Source: an uncultured Sutterella sp.
GTDB taxonomy: Bacteria > Pseudomonadota > Gammaproteobacteria > Burkholderiales > Burkholderiaceae_F
DNA length: 19,990 nt
Assembly: GCA_905213905.1 (NCBI GenBank)
Contig: CAJMKD010000039.1
Span: 1-19,990, forward strand
Direction of reading: 5' to 3'
Shown here piece after piece: positions 13,252 to 19,990 of this stretch; the first letter of the stretch is position 1, and the number at the start of each line of letters is the position of its first letter. Both the position numbers and the translations under genes were made by a program. Under the pieces are notes generated by a model. That model was not told where the DNA came from. It did no database searches and saw only the letters and a program-made list of their open reading frames with translations.

Positions 13252-16200
13252 ATGACGACCACCAACGGCATCGTTTTTGAGCTCAACGGCCCCGAGGCGC
13301 TTTCTGAATTCCGCGCCAATCGTCTTTTGAAGGCGCTCCAGAAGGAATGCGCCGACGTGGAGGCGGTTTCGAGCCGCTTTGTGCATTTCGTCCACGCAGC
13401 TGAAGATCTCGACGAGGCGGCCAAGTGCCGCCTCGATTCGCTTCTTGACTACGGCGCTCCCGAAAAAGCCGTGCGTGCCGACCTGCAGTTTCTCGTCGTG
13501 CCGCGTCTGGGCACGATTTCGCCGTGGGCCTCAAAGGCGAGCGACATCGTTCGCAACTGCGGCATCCGCGAAGTGCTCCGCGTCGAGCGCGGCACGCTTT
13601 ATTCGATCGCGCTCAAGCCCGGCGTTGTGCTCGACGAGGCAGCCAAGTCGCGCCTTGCAGCTGCTTTGCACGACCGCATGACCGAATCGGTTGTGCCGGC
13701 GGATTTCCCGGCTGAAAACCTCTTCGTTGAACTCGCAGGCAAGCCGATGGCGACCGTGCCGCTTATGGCGGAAGGCCGCAAGGCGCTCGAAGAGGCCAAC
13801 GTCACGATGGGGCTTGCGCTTTCTGAGGATGAGATCGACTATCTCGCGGAAAATTTCGCTCGTCTCGAGCGTGATCCGACCGACGTGGAACTCATGATGT
13901 TCGCGCAGGCCAACTCCGAGCACTGCCGCCACAAGATCTTCAACGCCCGCTGGACGCTCGACGGCAAAGACCGCGAAGAGACGCTCTTCGGCATGATTCG
14001 CCGCACGCACAAGATGGCGCCGCAGTGCACCATCACGGCATACGCCGACAACGCCGCTATTTTTGAAGGCGCCGAGGTGACGCGCCTTTACCCCCGTCCG
14101 AGCGAAACGGATGTTTTCGGCCGCGTTTTCGAACGCCGCAAGGAACCCGTCCACACGGTCTTCAAGGTTGAGACGCACAATCACCCGACGGCGATTTCGC
14201 CGTTCCCTGGCGCATCGACGGGCTCGGGCGGCGAAATCCGCGACGAAGGCGCGACCGGCCGCGGCGCCCGTCCGAAGGCGGGCCTCACGGGCTTCACGAC
14301 GTCTGCGCTCCATTTGGCTGGCGCAGCGCAGGTCTGGGAAAACGACGGCGATGCGACGAAGGGCGAAAAGGCTGACGCAGCCTACGGCGCGCCCTCGCGC
14401 CTGGCGACGCCGCTCTCGATCATGACCGAGGGCCCGCTCGGCGGCGCCGCCTTCAACAATGAATTCGGCCGTCCGAATCTGCTCGGCTATTTCCGCACCT
14501 TTGAAGCCAATATCGGCGGCGTTCGCTACGGCTACCACAAGCCCATCATGCTTGCGGGCGGCATCGGCGCCATCCGCGACGACCAGACGAAGAAGCTCGA
14601 GCCGCCTGTGGGGAGCCTCCTCGTCGTTCTGGGCGGACCGGGCATGCGCATCGGTCTGGGCGGCGGCGCTGCTTCGTCGATGACTTCGGGCGCGAATTCC
14701 GAAGCGCTTGACTTTGACTCCGTGCAGCGCGGCAACCCCGAAATGGAGCGCCGTGCGCAGGAAGTGATCGACCGCTGCTGGGCGATGGGCGAAGAGAACC
14801 CCATCCTTGCCATTCACGACGTCGGCGCGGGCGGCCTCTCGAATGCCATGCCTGAACTCGCGGACCTTTCGGGGCAGGGCGCTCGCTTTGACCTCTCGAA
14901 AGTGCCCGTCGAAGAAACCGGCATGTCCCCGCTTGAAATCTGGTGCAACGAGTCGCAGGAGCGCTACGTGCTTGCCGTCGATCCTGCGAAGATGGATCGC
15001 TTCAAGGCTTTCTGCGAGCGCGAACGCTGCCCCTATGCCGTCATCGGTGAAATTACGGCCGAAAAGGACCTCAAGCTTGAACGCCCCGGCGAGACGAACG
15101 CCGTTGACATGCCGATGGACGTGCTCCTCGGGAAGACGCCGCGCACGCACCGCGTGGCCGAGCACCTCGAGCAGCAGCTCGCACCTTTCTCTGAAGAAGG
15201 GCTCGACCTTGAAAAGGTCGCTTACGACGTGATTCGCCATCCGGCAGTTGCCAACAAGTCCTTCCTCATCACGATCGGCGACCGCTCCGTGGGCGGCCTT
15301 GTGGCGCGCGATCAGATGGTCGGCCCCTGGCAGGTGCCCGTCGCCGACTGCGCCGTCACGACGCTCGGCTTTGAAACGACGAAGGGCGAAGCGATGGCAA
15401 TGGGCGAGCGCACGCCTGTCGCCGTGATCAATTCTGCGGCCGCTTCGCGCCTTGCGATCGGCGAAGCGCTCACGAACATTGCGGCCGCCGATGTGGCGCT
15501 CCCGAAGGTCAAGCTTTCCGCGAACTGGATGGCTGCCTGCGGCGCGCCCGGCGAAGATGCGAAGCTTTTTGATGCGGTGAAGGCCGCGTCCGACTTCTGC
15601 GTGGCGCTCGGCATCTCGATTCCGGTCGGCAAGGATTCGCTCTCGATGCGCACGAGCTGGGAAGATGCCGGCGAAAAGAAGACGGTCACTTCGCCCGTGT
15701 CGCTCATCGTTTCGGCAGCGGCGCCCGTTGCGGATGCGCGGCTCACGCTCACGCCTGAGCTCAAGACCGCCAAGGAAGGATCCGTGCTCGTCTACGTTGA
15801 CCTCGGCGAAGGCCGCAACCGCATGGGCGGCTCGATTCTCGCGCAGGTTTCGCAGCGCTTCGGCAACGAAGCCCCCGACGTAAACGATCCGGCGCTTCTT
15901 GCGCGCTTCGTGCTCGCGCTTCGCAAGCTTGAGCTTGCCGGCTGCGTTCTTGCCTATCACGACAAAGGCGACGGCGGCCTCTTTGCGACGCTCGCTGAAA
16001 TGAACTTCGCTTCCCGCATCGGCATCCGCGCTTCGCTCGATTCGCTTCTGAAGGAGAAGAATGCGACGGTGCTCAATGCGCTCTTCAACGAAGAGCTCGG
16101 CGCCGTTCTCCAGGTGCGGGCGGACCGCGTCGAAGAGGTGGTGGCCCAGATGCGCGCCGAAGGGCTTGCGCACTGCACGCACTTCATCGGCGAAACGATC

Positions 16201-17199
16201 GAGGCCGATGAGCTCCGCTTCGAGCACGAGGGCAAGGCGATTGCCGCCTTCCCGCGCGTGAAGCTTCAGGAAGCCTGGAGCGAGGTTTCGCATGAAATTG
16301 CGCGCGGCCGCGACAATCCCGCCTGCGCAGACCAGGAATTCGCGCGCATCGCCGATGCGTCCGATACCGGTCTCTTTGCGAAGACGCCCTACGATGTCGA
16401 TGAGGACGTGGCGGCGCCCTTCATTGCTTCGGGCGCTCGTCCCAAGATGTGCGTGCTGCGCGAAGAAGGCGTCAATTCGCAGACGGAAATGGCTGCAGCC
16501 TTTACGCGTGCGGGCTTCGACGTCTACGACGTTCATATGACGGACCTCCTCGAAGGGCGCGCGGACCTCGCCGAATTCAAGGGGCTCGCCGCTGCGGGCG
16601 GCTTCTCTTACGGCGACGTCCTCGGCGCCGGCGGCGGCTGGGCCAAGACGATTCTCAACAACGACCGGCTCGTTGAGATGTTCCGTACGTTCTTCGAGCG
16701 CGGCGACACCTTCGGCCTCGGCATCTGCAACGGCTGCCAGATGATGAGCCACCTGCGCGGCCTCATCCCCGGCGCAAACCACTGGCCGCAGTTCCTGCGC
16801 AACCGCTCCGAGCAGTTCGAGGCGCGCCTTGTCAATGTTGAAGTGCTCGAGAGCCCCTCAATCTTCTTTGCGGGCATGGCGGGCGCGGTGCTGCCGATCG
16901 TCAATTCGCACGGCGAGGGCCGCGTCGAATTCCTGCGCCCCGAAGATGCGGCGCTCGCGAAGGCGGCCGCACGCTACGTTGATTCGCAGGGACGTCCGAC
17001 CGAGGTTTATCCGATGAACCCCAACGGTTCTGCGGGCGGTCTGACGAGCTTCACAAGCGACGACGGCCGCTTCACGATCATGATGCCGCACCCCGAACGC
17101 AGCCATCGCGCCGTTCAGCTCTCGTGGCATCCCGATGCCTGGGGCGACGTTTCCGGCTGGATGCGCATGTTCCGCAATGCGCGCCGCTGGGTCGGCTGA
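13252..17199 (+). CDS. purL: Phosphoribosylformylglycinamidine synthase (FGAM synthase)
   Basis: A full-length, single-chain PurL of 1315 residues (E. coli about 1295) that catalyses the fourth step of purine synthesis: FGAR + glutamine + ATP to FGAM. The order is an N-terminal PurS-like domain beginning FELNGPEALSEFRANRLL; two AIR-synthase-like ATP-binding halves, the first with ETHNHPTAISPFPGASTGSG (about 307-326); and a C-terminal glutaminase with nucleophile Cys1159 in GICNGCQMM and the His1280-Pro-Glu1282 partner in MPHPERSHR. The ATG at 13252 matches the family N-terminus and has AAGAGA upstream. A further open frame back to 13144 is not conserved-looking and has no ribosome site. The gene stands alone, as is usual for purL in proteobacteria. 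No PUR-box-like operator was recognised. Confidence 0.98.
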   Translation: MTTTNGIVFELNGPEALSEFRANRLLKALQKECADVEAVSSRFVHFVHAAEDLDEAAKCRLDSLLDYGAPEKAVRADLQFLVVPRLGTISPWASKASDIVRNCGIREVLRVERGTLYSIALKPGVVLDEAAKSRLAAALHDRMTESVVPADFPAENLFVELAGKPMATVPLMAEGRKALEEANVTMGLALSEDEIDYLAENFARLERDPTDVELMMFAQANSEHCRHKIFNARWTLDGKDREETLFGMIRRTHKMAPQCTITAYADNAAIFEGAEVTRLYPRPSETDVFGRVFERRKEPVHTVFKVETHNHPTAISPFPGASTGSGGEIRDEGATGRGARPKAGLTGFTTSALHLAGAAQVWENDGDATKGEKADAAYGAPSRLATPLSIMTEGPLGGAAFNNEFGRPNLLGYFRTFEANIGGVRYGYHKPIMLAGGIGAIRDDQTKKLEPPVGSLLVVLGGPGMRIGLGGGAASSMTSGANSEALDFDSVQRGNPEMERRAQEVIDRCWAMGEENPILAIHDVGAGGLSNAMPELADLSGQGARFDLSKVPVEETGMSPLEIWCNESQERYVLAVDPAKMDRFKAFCERERCPYAVIGEITAEKDLKLERPGETNAVDMPMDVLLGKTPRTHRVAEHLEQQLAPFSEEGLDLEKVAYDVIRHPAVANKSFLITIGDRSVGGLVARDQMVGPWQVPVADCAVTTLGFETTKGEAMAMGERTPVAVINSAAASRLAIGEALTNIAAADVALPKVKLSANWMAACGAPGEDAKLFDAVKAASDFCVALGISIPVGKDSLSMRTSWEDAGEKKTVTSPVSLIVSAAAPVADARLTLTPELKTAKEGSVLVYVDLGEGRNRMGGSILAQVSQRFGNEAPDVNDPALLARFVLALRKLELAGCVLAYHDKGDGGLFATLAEMNFASRIGIRASLDSLLKEKNATVLNALFNEELGAVLQVRADRVEEVVAQMRAEGLAHCTHFIGETIEADELRFEHEGKAIAAFPRVKLQEAWSEVSHEIARGRDNPACADQEFARIADASDTGLFAKTPYDVDEDVAAPFIASGARPKMCVLREEGVNSQTEMAAAFTRAGFDVYDVHMTDLLEGRADLAEFKGLAAAGGFSYGDVLGAGGGWAKTILNNDRLVEMFRTFFERGDTFGLGICNGCQMMSHLRGLIPGANHWPQFLRNRSEQFEARLVNVEVLESPSIFFAGMAGAVLPIVNSHGEGRVEFLRPEDAALAKAAARYVDSQGRPTEVYPMNPNGSAGGLTSFTSDDGRFTIMMPHPERSHRAVQLSWHPDAWGDVSGWMRMFRNARRWVG

Positions 17200-17206
17200 G
17201 GCTGCC

Positions 17207-17254
17207 CTCAAAGGGGATGACCGGCCGTTTTGAAATTAGGCCGGCCCCTTTGAG
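17207..17254 (+). terminator. Probable purL terminator (long hairpin without a separate U tract)
   Basis: CTCAAAGGGG (17207-17216) pairs perfectly with CCCCTTTGAG (17245-17254). Inside, after a 4-nt bulge, CCGGCC (17221-17226) pairs with GGCCGG (17239-17244). It starts 7 bases after the purL stop. T residues lie in the 3' arm but no run follows. Confidence 0.6.
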
Positions 17255-17257
17255 TAC

Positions 17258-17290
17258 ACGGGCGCAGTCAATTTCTTATACTGCGCCCGT
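17258..17290. repeat. Perfect 11-bp inverted repeat enclosing a -10-like element
   Basis: ACGGGCGCAGT (17258-17268) and ACTGCGCCCGT (17280-17290) flank an 11-nt AT-rich centre. TATACT (17277-17282) matches the -10 consensus in 5/6 positions, but no good -35 is present at the right distance. It could be a repressor or activator site over the decarboxylase promoter, or simply a second hairpin. Confidence 0.5.
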
Positions 17291-17297
17291 CATTCGG

Positions 17298-17336
17298 CGA
17301 AAGGCGTCCATTCCGCAAGCCGGAGGACGCCTTTCG
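17298..17336 (+). repeat. Perfect 12-bp stem-loop in the decarboxylase leader
   Basis: CGAAAGGCGTCC (17298-17309) pairs without mismatch with GGACGCCTTTCG (17325-17336) around a 15-nt loop. If transcription starts at the TATACT element, it would be the first structure in the mRNA leader. Confidence 0.6.
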
Positions 17337-17387
17337 ACATTTCTGTCGACATCTCCTCTGCGCGCCTTTGGCTGCGCAAATCCGACC

Positions 17388-17415
17388 TCGCGAACTTCGC
17401 TTCGCGACTTTTTCT
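17388..17415 (+). terminator. Possible attenuator before the ornithine decarboxylase gene
   Basis: TCGCGAA (17388-17394) pairs perfectly with TTCGCGA (17401-17407) around a 6-nt loop, followed by CTTTTTCT. It is an intrinsic-terminator shape located 85 bases before the preferred start codon, so it could set premature termination in the leader. Confidence 0.5.
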
Positions 17416-17499
17416 CATGGCTGCGGATCCGGCAAACGGTTCCGCCATGCGCCGAAAGCCTTTGTGCGCAATCGGTGCATTCAGATGGAAGTGCCCAAC

Positions 17500-19710
17500 A
17501 TGCAGAAGCTTGCTATTGCCGTGAGCGACGGCGTTTCTTTCAAGAACTATCCCAAGGATCGAGCTGTTGTGCGGTTGCATGACGCGGAGATGACGGAAAC
17601 GGGCGTCGTGCTGATGACGGTCGAGGATGCAGAAAACGGCGAACTCGACCGCGTCGCAGCCACCGGCTTCGGAATTCCCGTGTTCATCTGGACCGAGCGC
17701 GGCCGCTATATTCCCGATGAGCTTATCGGGCGCGTCATGGGCGTCGTGAATGATGATCCGGCCGACGAAGACTTTTTCATTCGCCAGCTTCTCGACGCAG
17801 CGGGCGGCTACGAGCAGAAGATCCTGCCGCCCTTCTTCCGGAGCCTTCGCAACTATGTTCATGCGGGCATGGAGCAGTTCGACTGTCCGGGGCATCAGGG
17901 CGGCGCATTTTTCCGCCGGCATCCGGCGGGCCGCGAATTCGTGAATTTCTTCGGCGAAACGATCTTTCGCGCGGACCTCTGCAATGCCGACGTCGACATG
18001 GGCGATCTGCTCATTCATGAAGGCGCGGCCGGCGAGGCGGAAAAGCTCGCCGCGAAGATCTACAACGCCGACAAGACGTACTTCGTGCTGAACGGCACTT
18101 CCACGTCGAACAAGGTTGTGCTGACTTCGCTTCTGACGCCGGGCGACCTGGTGCTCTTTGACCGCAACAATCACAAGTCCTGCCATCAGGGCGCGCTGAT
18201 CCTTGCCGGCGCAAAGCCTGTTTATCTGGAAACGGCCCGCAATCCCTACGGCTTCATCGGCGGCATTGACGCGCACTGCTTCGATGAGAAGAAGCTGCGC
18301 GAGCGCGTGCGCAAAATTGCGCCGGAAAAGGCCGATGCGAAGCGGCCCTTCCGCTGCGCCGTGATTCAGCTCGGCACCTACGACGGCACCATCTACAACG
18401 CCAGGCAGGTCGTTGATCAGATCGGGCACCTTTGCGACTACATTCTGTTTGACTCCGCCTGGGTGGGCTACGAGCAGTTCATTCCCATCATGAAGGACTG
18501 CTCGCCGCTGCTCCTTGAGCTCGGACCTGAGGACCCCGGCATTTTCGTCACGCAGTCCGTGCACAAGCAGCAGGCCGGCTTCTCGCAGAGCTCGCAGATT
18601 CACAAGAAGGACGCGCACATCCGCGGCCAGGACCGCTATGTTTCGCACAAGCTCGTCAACAACGCCTACATGATGCACGCGTCGACGAGTCCCTTCTATC
18701 CGATTTTTGCGGCGCTTGACGTGAACGCGAAAATGCACGAGGGCGTCTCGGGGCTCCATATCTGGGCGGACTGCCTGCGCATCAGCATTGAGGCGCGCAA
18801 GCAGATTCTTCGCACCTGCCGCTACATCCGTCCCTTCATTCCGACGGAGGTCTACGGCCGTCCCTGGGAGAGCTTCTCCACGGACGAGATCATGCAGGAC
18901 CTGTCCTTCTTCCGCTTCGTGCCGGGCGAGAAGTGGCATGCGTTCGAGGGCTATGCCGAGAATCAGTACTTCGTCGACCCCTGCAAGTTCCTTTTGACCA
19001 CGCCGGGCATTGATACCGAAACGGGCGAATATGAAGACTTCGGCGTTCCTGCGACGATCCTCGCCAACTACCTGCGCTGGTGGGGCGTCGTGCCGGAGAA
19101 GTGCGACCTCAACTCCATTCTTTTCCTGCTGACGCCTTCGCTCTCGAGCGCGAAGATTACCTCCCTCACGACGCAGATCGCACGCTTTGAGCGGCTTCTT
19201 GACGCCAATACGCTCATGAAGACGATGATTCCGCAGGTCTGGAATCAGCATCCGTACCGCTACGCCGACTACACGATTCGCGAGCTTTGCCAGGAAATGC
19301 ACGACTTCACGCGCGAAAACCGCGTCAATGCGCTTCAGAAGGCGCTTTTCCGCGAAGCCACGATGCCGAAGCCCCGCCTCGACGCGCAGCGCGCGCAGTT
19401 CGAGCTCATGCGAGGCAATGCAGAGCTTGTTCCGCTTGCGGAAACTGAAGGCCGCATTGCGCTCGAAGGGGCGCTCCCGTACCCGCCGGGCATCATCTGC
19501 TGCGTGCCCGGCGAAGAATGGAACGCCACGGTGCGCCGCTACTTTGAGGTCATTACCGAAGGCATCAATCGATTCCCCGGCTTTGCGCCCGAAGTGCAGG
19601 GCGTCTACCTCGAGCGCGAGGAGGACGGGGTCTATCGCGCTTATGCGAATGTTCTCAAGGAATCGCGCCGCCGCGAACTTGAAGACGAAGGCGTGATCCT
19701 CACCGTCTGA
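17500..19710 (+). CDS. speC: Ornithine decarboxylase, SpeC/SpeF type (PLP-dependent)
   Basis: From the ATG at 17500 it encodes 736 residues (E. coli SpeC 711, SpeF 732). It has the three-part layout of bacterial basic amino-acid decarboxylases: an N-terminal receiver-like wing domain (to about 110), the PLP core, and a C-terminal domain ending near GVYLEREEDG. Long stretches match SpeC as remembered, e.g. FDCPGHQGGAFF, NGTSTSNKVV and LGTYDGTIYNARQV. The PLP lysine is Lys356 in SVHKQQAGFSQ. It converts ornithine to putrescine plus CO2 in the cytoplasm, feeding polyamine synthesis and possibly acid resistance. A GGAAG lies 8-9 nt before 17500; earlier in-frame ATGs (17368, 17485) lack ribosome sites, and the first overlaps the leader hairpin. 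No putrescine antiporter (potE) is adjacent, so the biosynthetic and inducible forms cannot be told apart by context. Confidence 0.95.
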   Translation: MQKLAIAVSDGVSFKNYPKDRAVVRLHDAEMTETGVVLMTVEDAENGELDRVAATGFGIPVFIWTERGRYIPDELIGRVMGVVNDDPADEDFFIRQLLDAAGGYEQKILPPFFRSLRNYVHAGMEQFDCPGHQGGAFFRRHPAGREFVNFFGETIFRADLCNADVDMGDLLIHEGAAGEAEKLAAKIYNADKTYFVLNGTSTSNKVVLTSLLTPGDLVLFDRNNHKSCHQGALILAGAKPVYLETARNPYGFIGGIDAHCFDEKKLRERVRKIAPEKADAKRPFRCAVIQLGTYDGTIYNARQVVDQIGHLCDYILFDSAWVGYEQFIPIMKDCSPLLLELGPEDPGIFVTQSVHKQQAGFSQSSQIHKKDAHIRGQDRYVSHKLVNNAYMMHASTSPFYPIFAALDVNAKMHEGVSGLHIWADCLRISIEARKQILRTCRYIRPFIPTEVYGRPWESFSTDEIMQDLSFFRFVPGEKWHAFEGYAENQYFVDPCKFLLTTPGIDTETGEYEDFGVPATILANYLRWWGVVPEKCDLNSILFLLTPSLSSAKITSLTTQIARFERLLDANTLMKTMIPQVWNQHPYRYADYTIRELCQEMHDFTRENRVNALQKALFREATMPKPRLDAQRAQFELMRGNAELVPLAETEGRIALEGALPYPPGIICCVPGEEWNATVRRYFEVITEGINRFPGFAPEVQGVYLEREEDGVYRAYANVLKESRRRELEDEGVILTV

Positions 19711-19720
19711 TGACCGTTCC

Positions 19721-19753
19721 GCCGAAGATGCCGCCCAAGGGGGCGTCTTCGGC
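19721..19753 (+). repeat. Long stem-loop after the decarboxylase gene
   Basis: GCCGAAGATGCC (19721-19732) pairs with the segment ending TCTTCGGC (to 19753) in a 12-bp stem with one G-U. It begins 10 bases after the stop codon and has no U tract. It may protect the mRNA end or act as a first terminator. Confidence 0.6.
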
Positions 19754-19772
19754 AAGGCGCGCGATAAAGACG

Positions 19773-19819
19773 AAAAAGCCGCAGCATTTGGCAGTGAGAA
19801 GCCGAGTGTTGCGGTTTTT
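19773..19819 (+). terminator. Rho-independent terminator of the decarboxylase gene
   Basis: CCGCAGCA (19779-19786) pairs with TGTTGCGG (19807-19814, one G-U). It is preceded by AAAAA and followed by TTTTT (19815-19819), so the stem can extend and the signal is nearly symmetrical. Confidence 0.85.
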
Positions 19820-19839
19820 GCGTATTTTTGACTCGAGTC

Positions 19840-19868
19840 TTGACAATCTGCGGCTTAATCGGCAAAAT
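19840..19868 (+). promoter_or_regulatory. Upstream promoter of an off-window unit
   Basis: A perfect TTGACA (19840-19845), a 17-bp spacer and CAAAAT (19863-19868, 4/6). Together with the stronger promoter 104 bp downstream it makes a tandem arrangement. Confidence 0.45.
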
Positions 19869-19943
19869 ACGCAACCTCGCCGCTCGAGAGGGCAGCGATA
19901 AAGAGCGAACGATAGAAAATTTTAAAAATTCTTCAAATCGGTC

Positions 19944-19972
19944 TTGACAAGCAGAACTGATTTCGATATGAT
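19944..19972 (+). promoter_or_regulatory. Near-consensus sigma70 promoter of an off-window unit
   Basis: TTGACA (6/6, 19944-19949), a 17-bp spacer and TATGAT (5/6, 19967-19972), preceded by an AT-rich UP-element-like tract (about 19911-19937). Transcription would start near 19979 and run out of the window. The strength suggests a highly expressed unit, possibly an rRNA or tRNA operon. Confidence 0.75.
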
Positions 19973-19990
19973 TTCAATTCTGCGCTGAAC

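Larger units (their letters stand above)
17200..17499 (+). other. Hairpin-rich region between purL and the ornithine decarboxylase gene
   Basis: 300 bases with no convincing gene but exceptional dyad symmetry: three perfect stem-loops in a row (17207-17254, 17258-17290, 17298-17336), a small TCGAC/GTCGA pair (17334-17349), and a hairpin with a T tract (17388-17415). The first probably ends purL transcripts; the later ones lie in the likely decarboxylase leader. Confidence 0.8.

Noticed and set aside
12912..13424. Leftward frames in the region upstream of purL
   Set aside because: They run into the antisense of purL, have no Shine-Dalgarno sequence and no recognisable family.
17417..17524. 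Possible 35-codon leader peptide before and overlapping the ornithine decarboxylase start
   Set aside because: It has no ribosome site, overlaps the decarboxylase start by 25 nt and shows no repeated Arg or ornithine-arrest pattern like SpeFL. It could be revisited if ribosome profiling shows initiation.

Overview
The window reads like the chromosome of a GC-rich betaproteobacterium of the order Burkholderiales, most likely a gut anaerobe of the Sutterellaceae (Sutterella/Parasutterella type). The taxonomic call is inferred from gene content: full-length proteobacterial PurL and SpeC/SpeF-type ornithine decarboxylase next to a periplasmic arylsulfate sulfotransferase and a Tat-exported flavin reductase paired with a small tetraheme cytochrome c. 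There is no rRNA or tRNA gene, CRISPR array, insertion sequence or phage gene in the window.

Layout: (1) 1-1433, the probable tail of an upstream gene, a CynX/NimT-like MFS exporter, and a terminator. (2) 1434-3511, a leader with possible attenuator structure, the CstA-family carbon-starvation/pyruvate transporter, and a terminator. (3) 3512-4130, a small three-helix membrane protein of unknown function. (4) 4131-4810, a leftward unit with an orphan FeoC-like iron-sulfur winged-helix protein, its operator-like dyad, and a leftward terminator. (5) 4811-6897, a good promoter, a 270-nt leader, an NhaC-family antiporter and a bidirectional terminator. (6) 6925-9944, a leftward LysR regulator diverging from a periplasmic arylsulfate sulfotransferase (AssT). 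(7) 9981-12950, a leftward respiratory module: Tat flavoprotein, tetraheme cytochrome c, terminator, then an AraC regulator. (8) 13252-17254, purL. (9) 17258-19819, a hairpin-rich leader, ornithine decarboxylase and terminators. (10) 19840-19990, two sigma70-type promoters, one nearly consensus, pointing out of the window.

How the genes fit together: most units are monocistronic transporters or housekeeping enzymes, each closed by an intrinsic terminator. The clear accessory block is 6925-12950. Both of its enzymes act in the periplasm, and each has its own regulator next to it (LysR for AssT, AraC for the reductase). The flavoprotein has the FAD fold of the fumarate reductase/FccA group, but the fumarate-binding and proton-donor residues I remember for that family are replaced. 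Its electron acceptor is therefore probably not fumarate. This operon is the best candidate for an undescribed system. The second theme is RNA-level control: the leaders of cstA, nhaC and speC all carry notable secondary structure. The ornithine decarboxylase leader has three consecutive long perfect dyads followed by a hairpin with a U-tract before the start codon.
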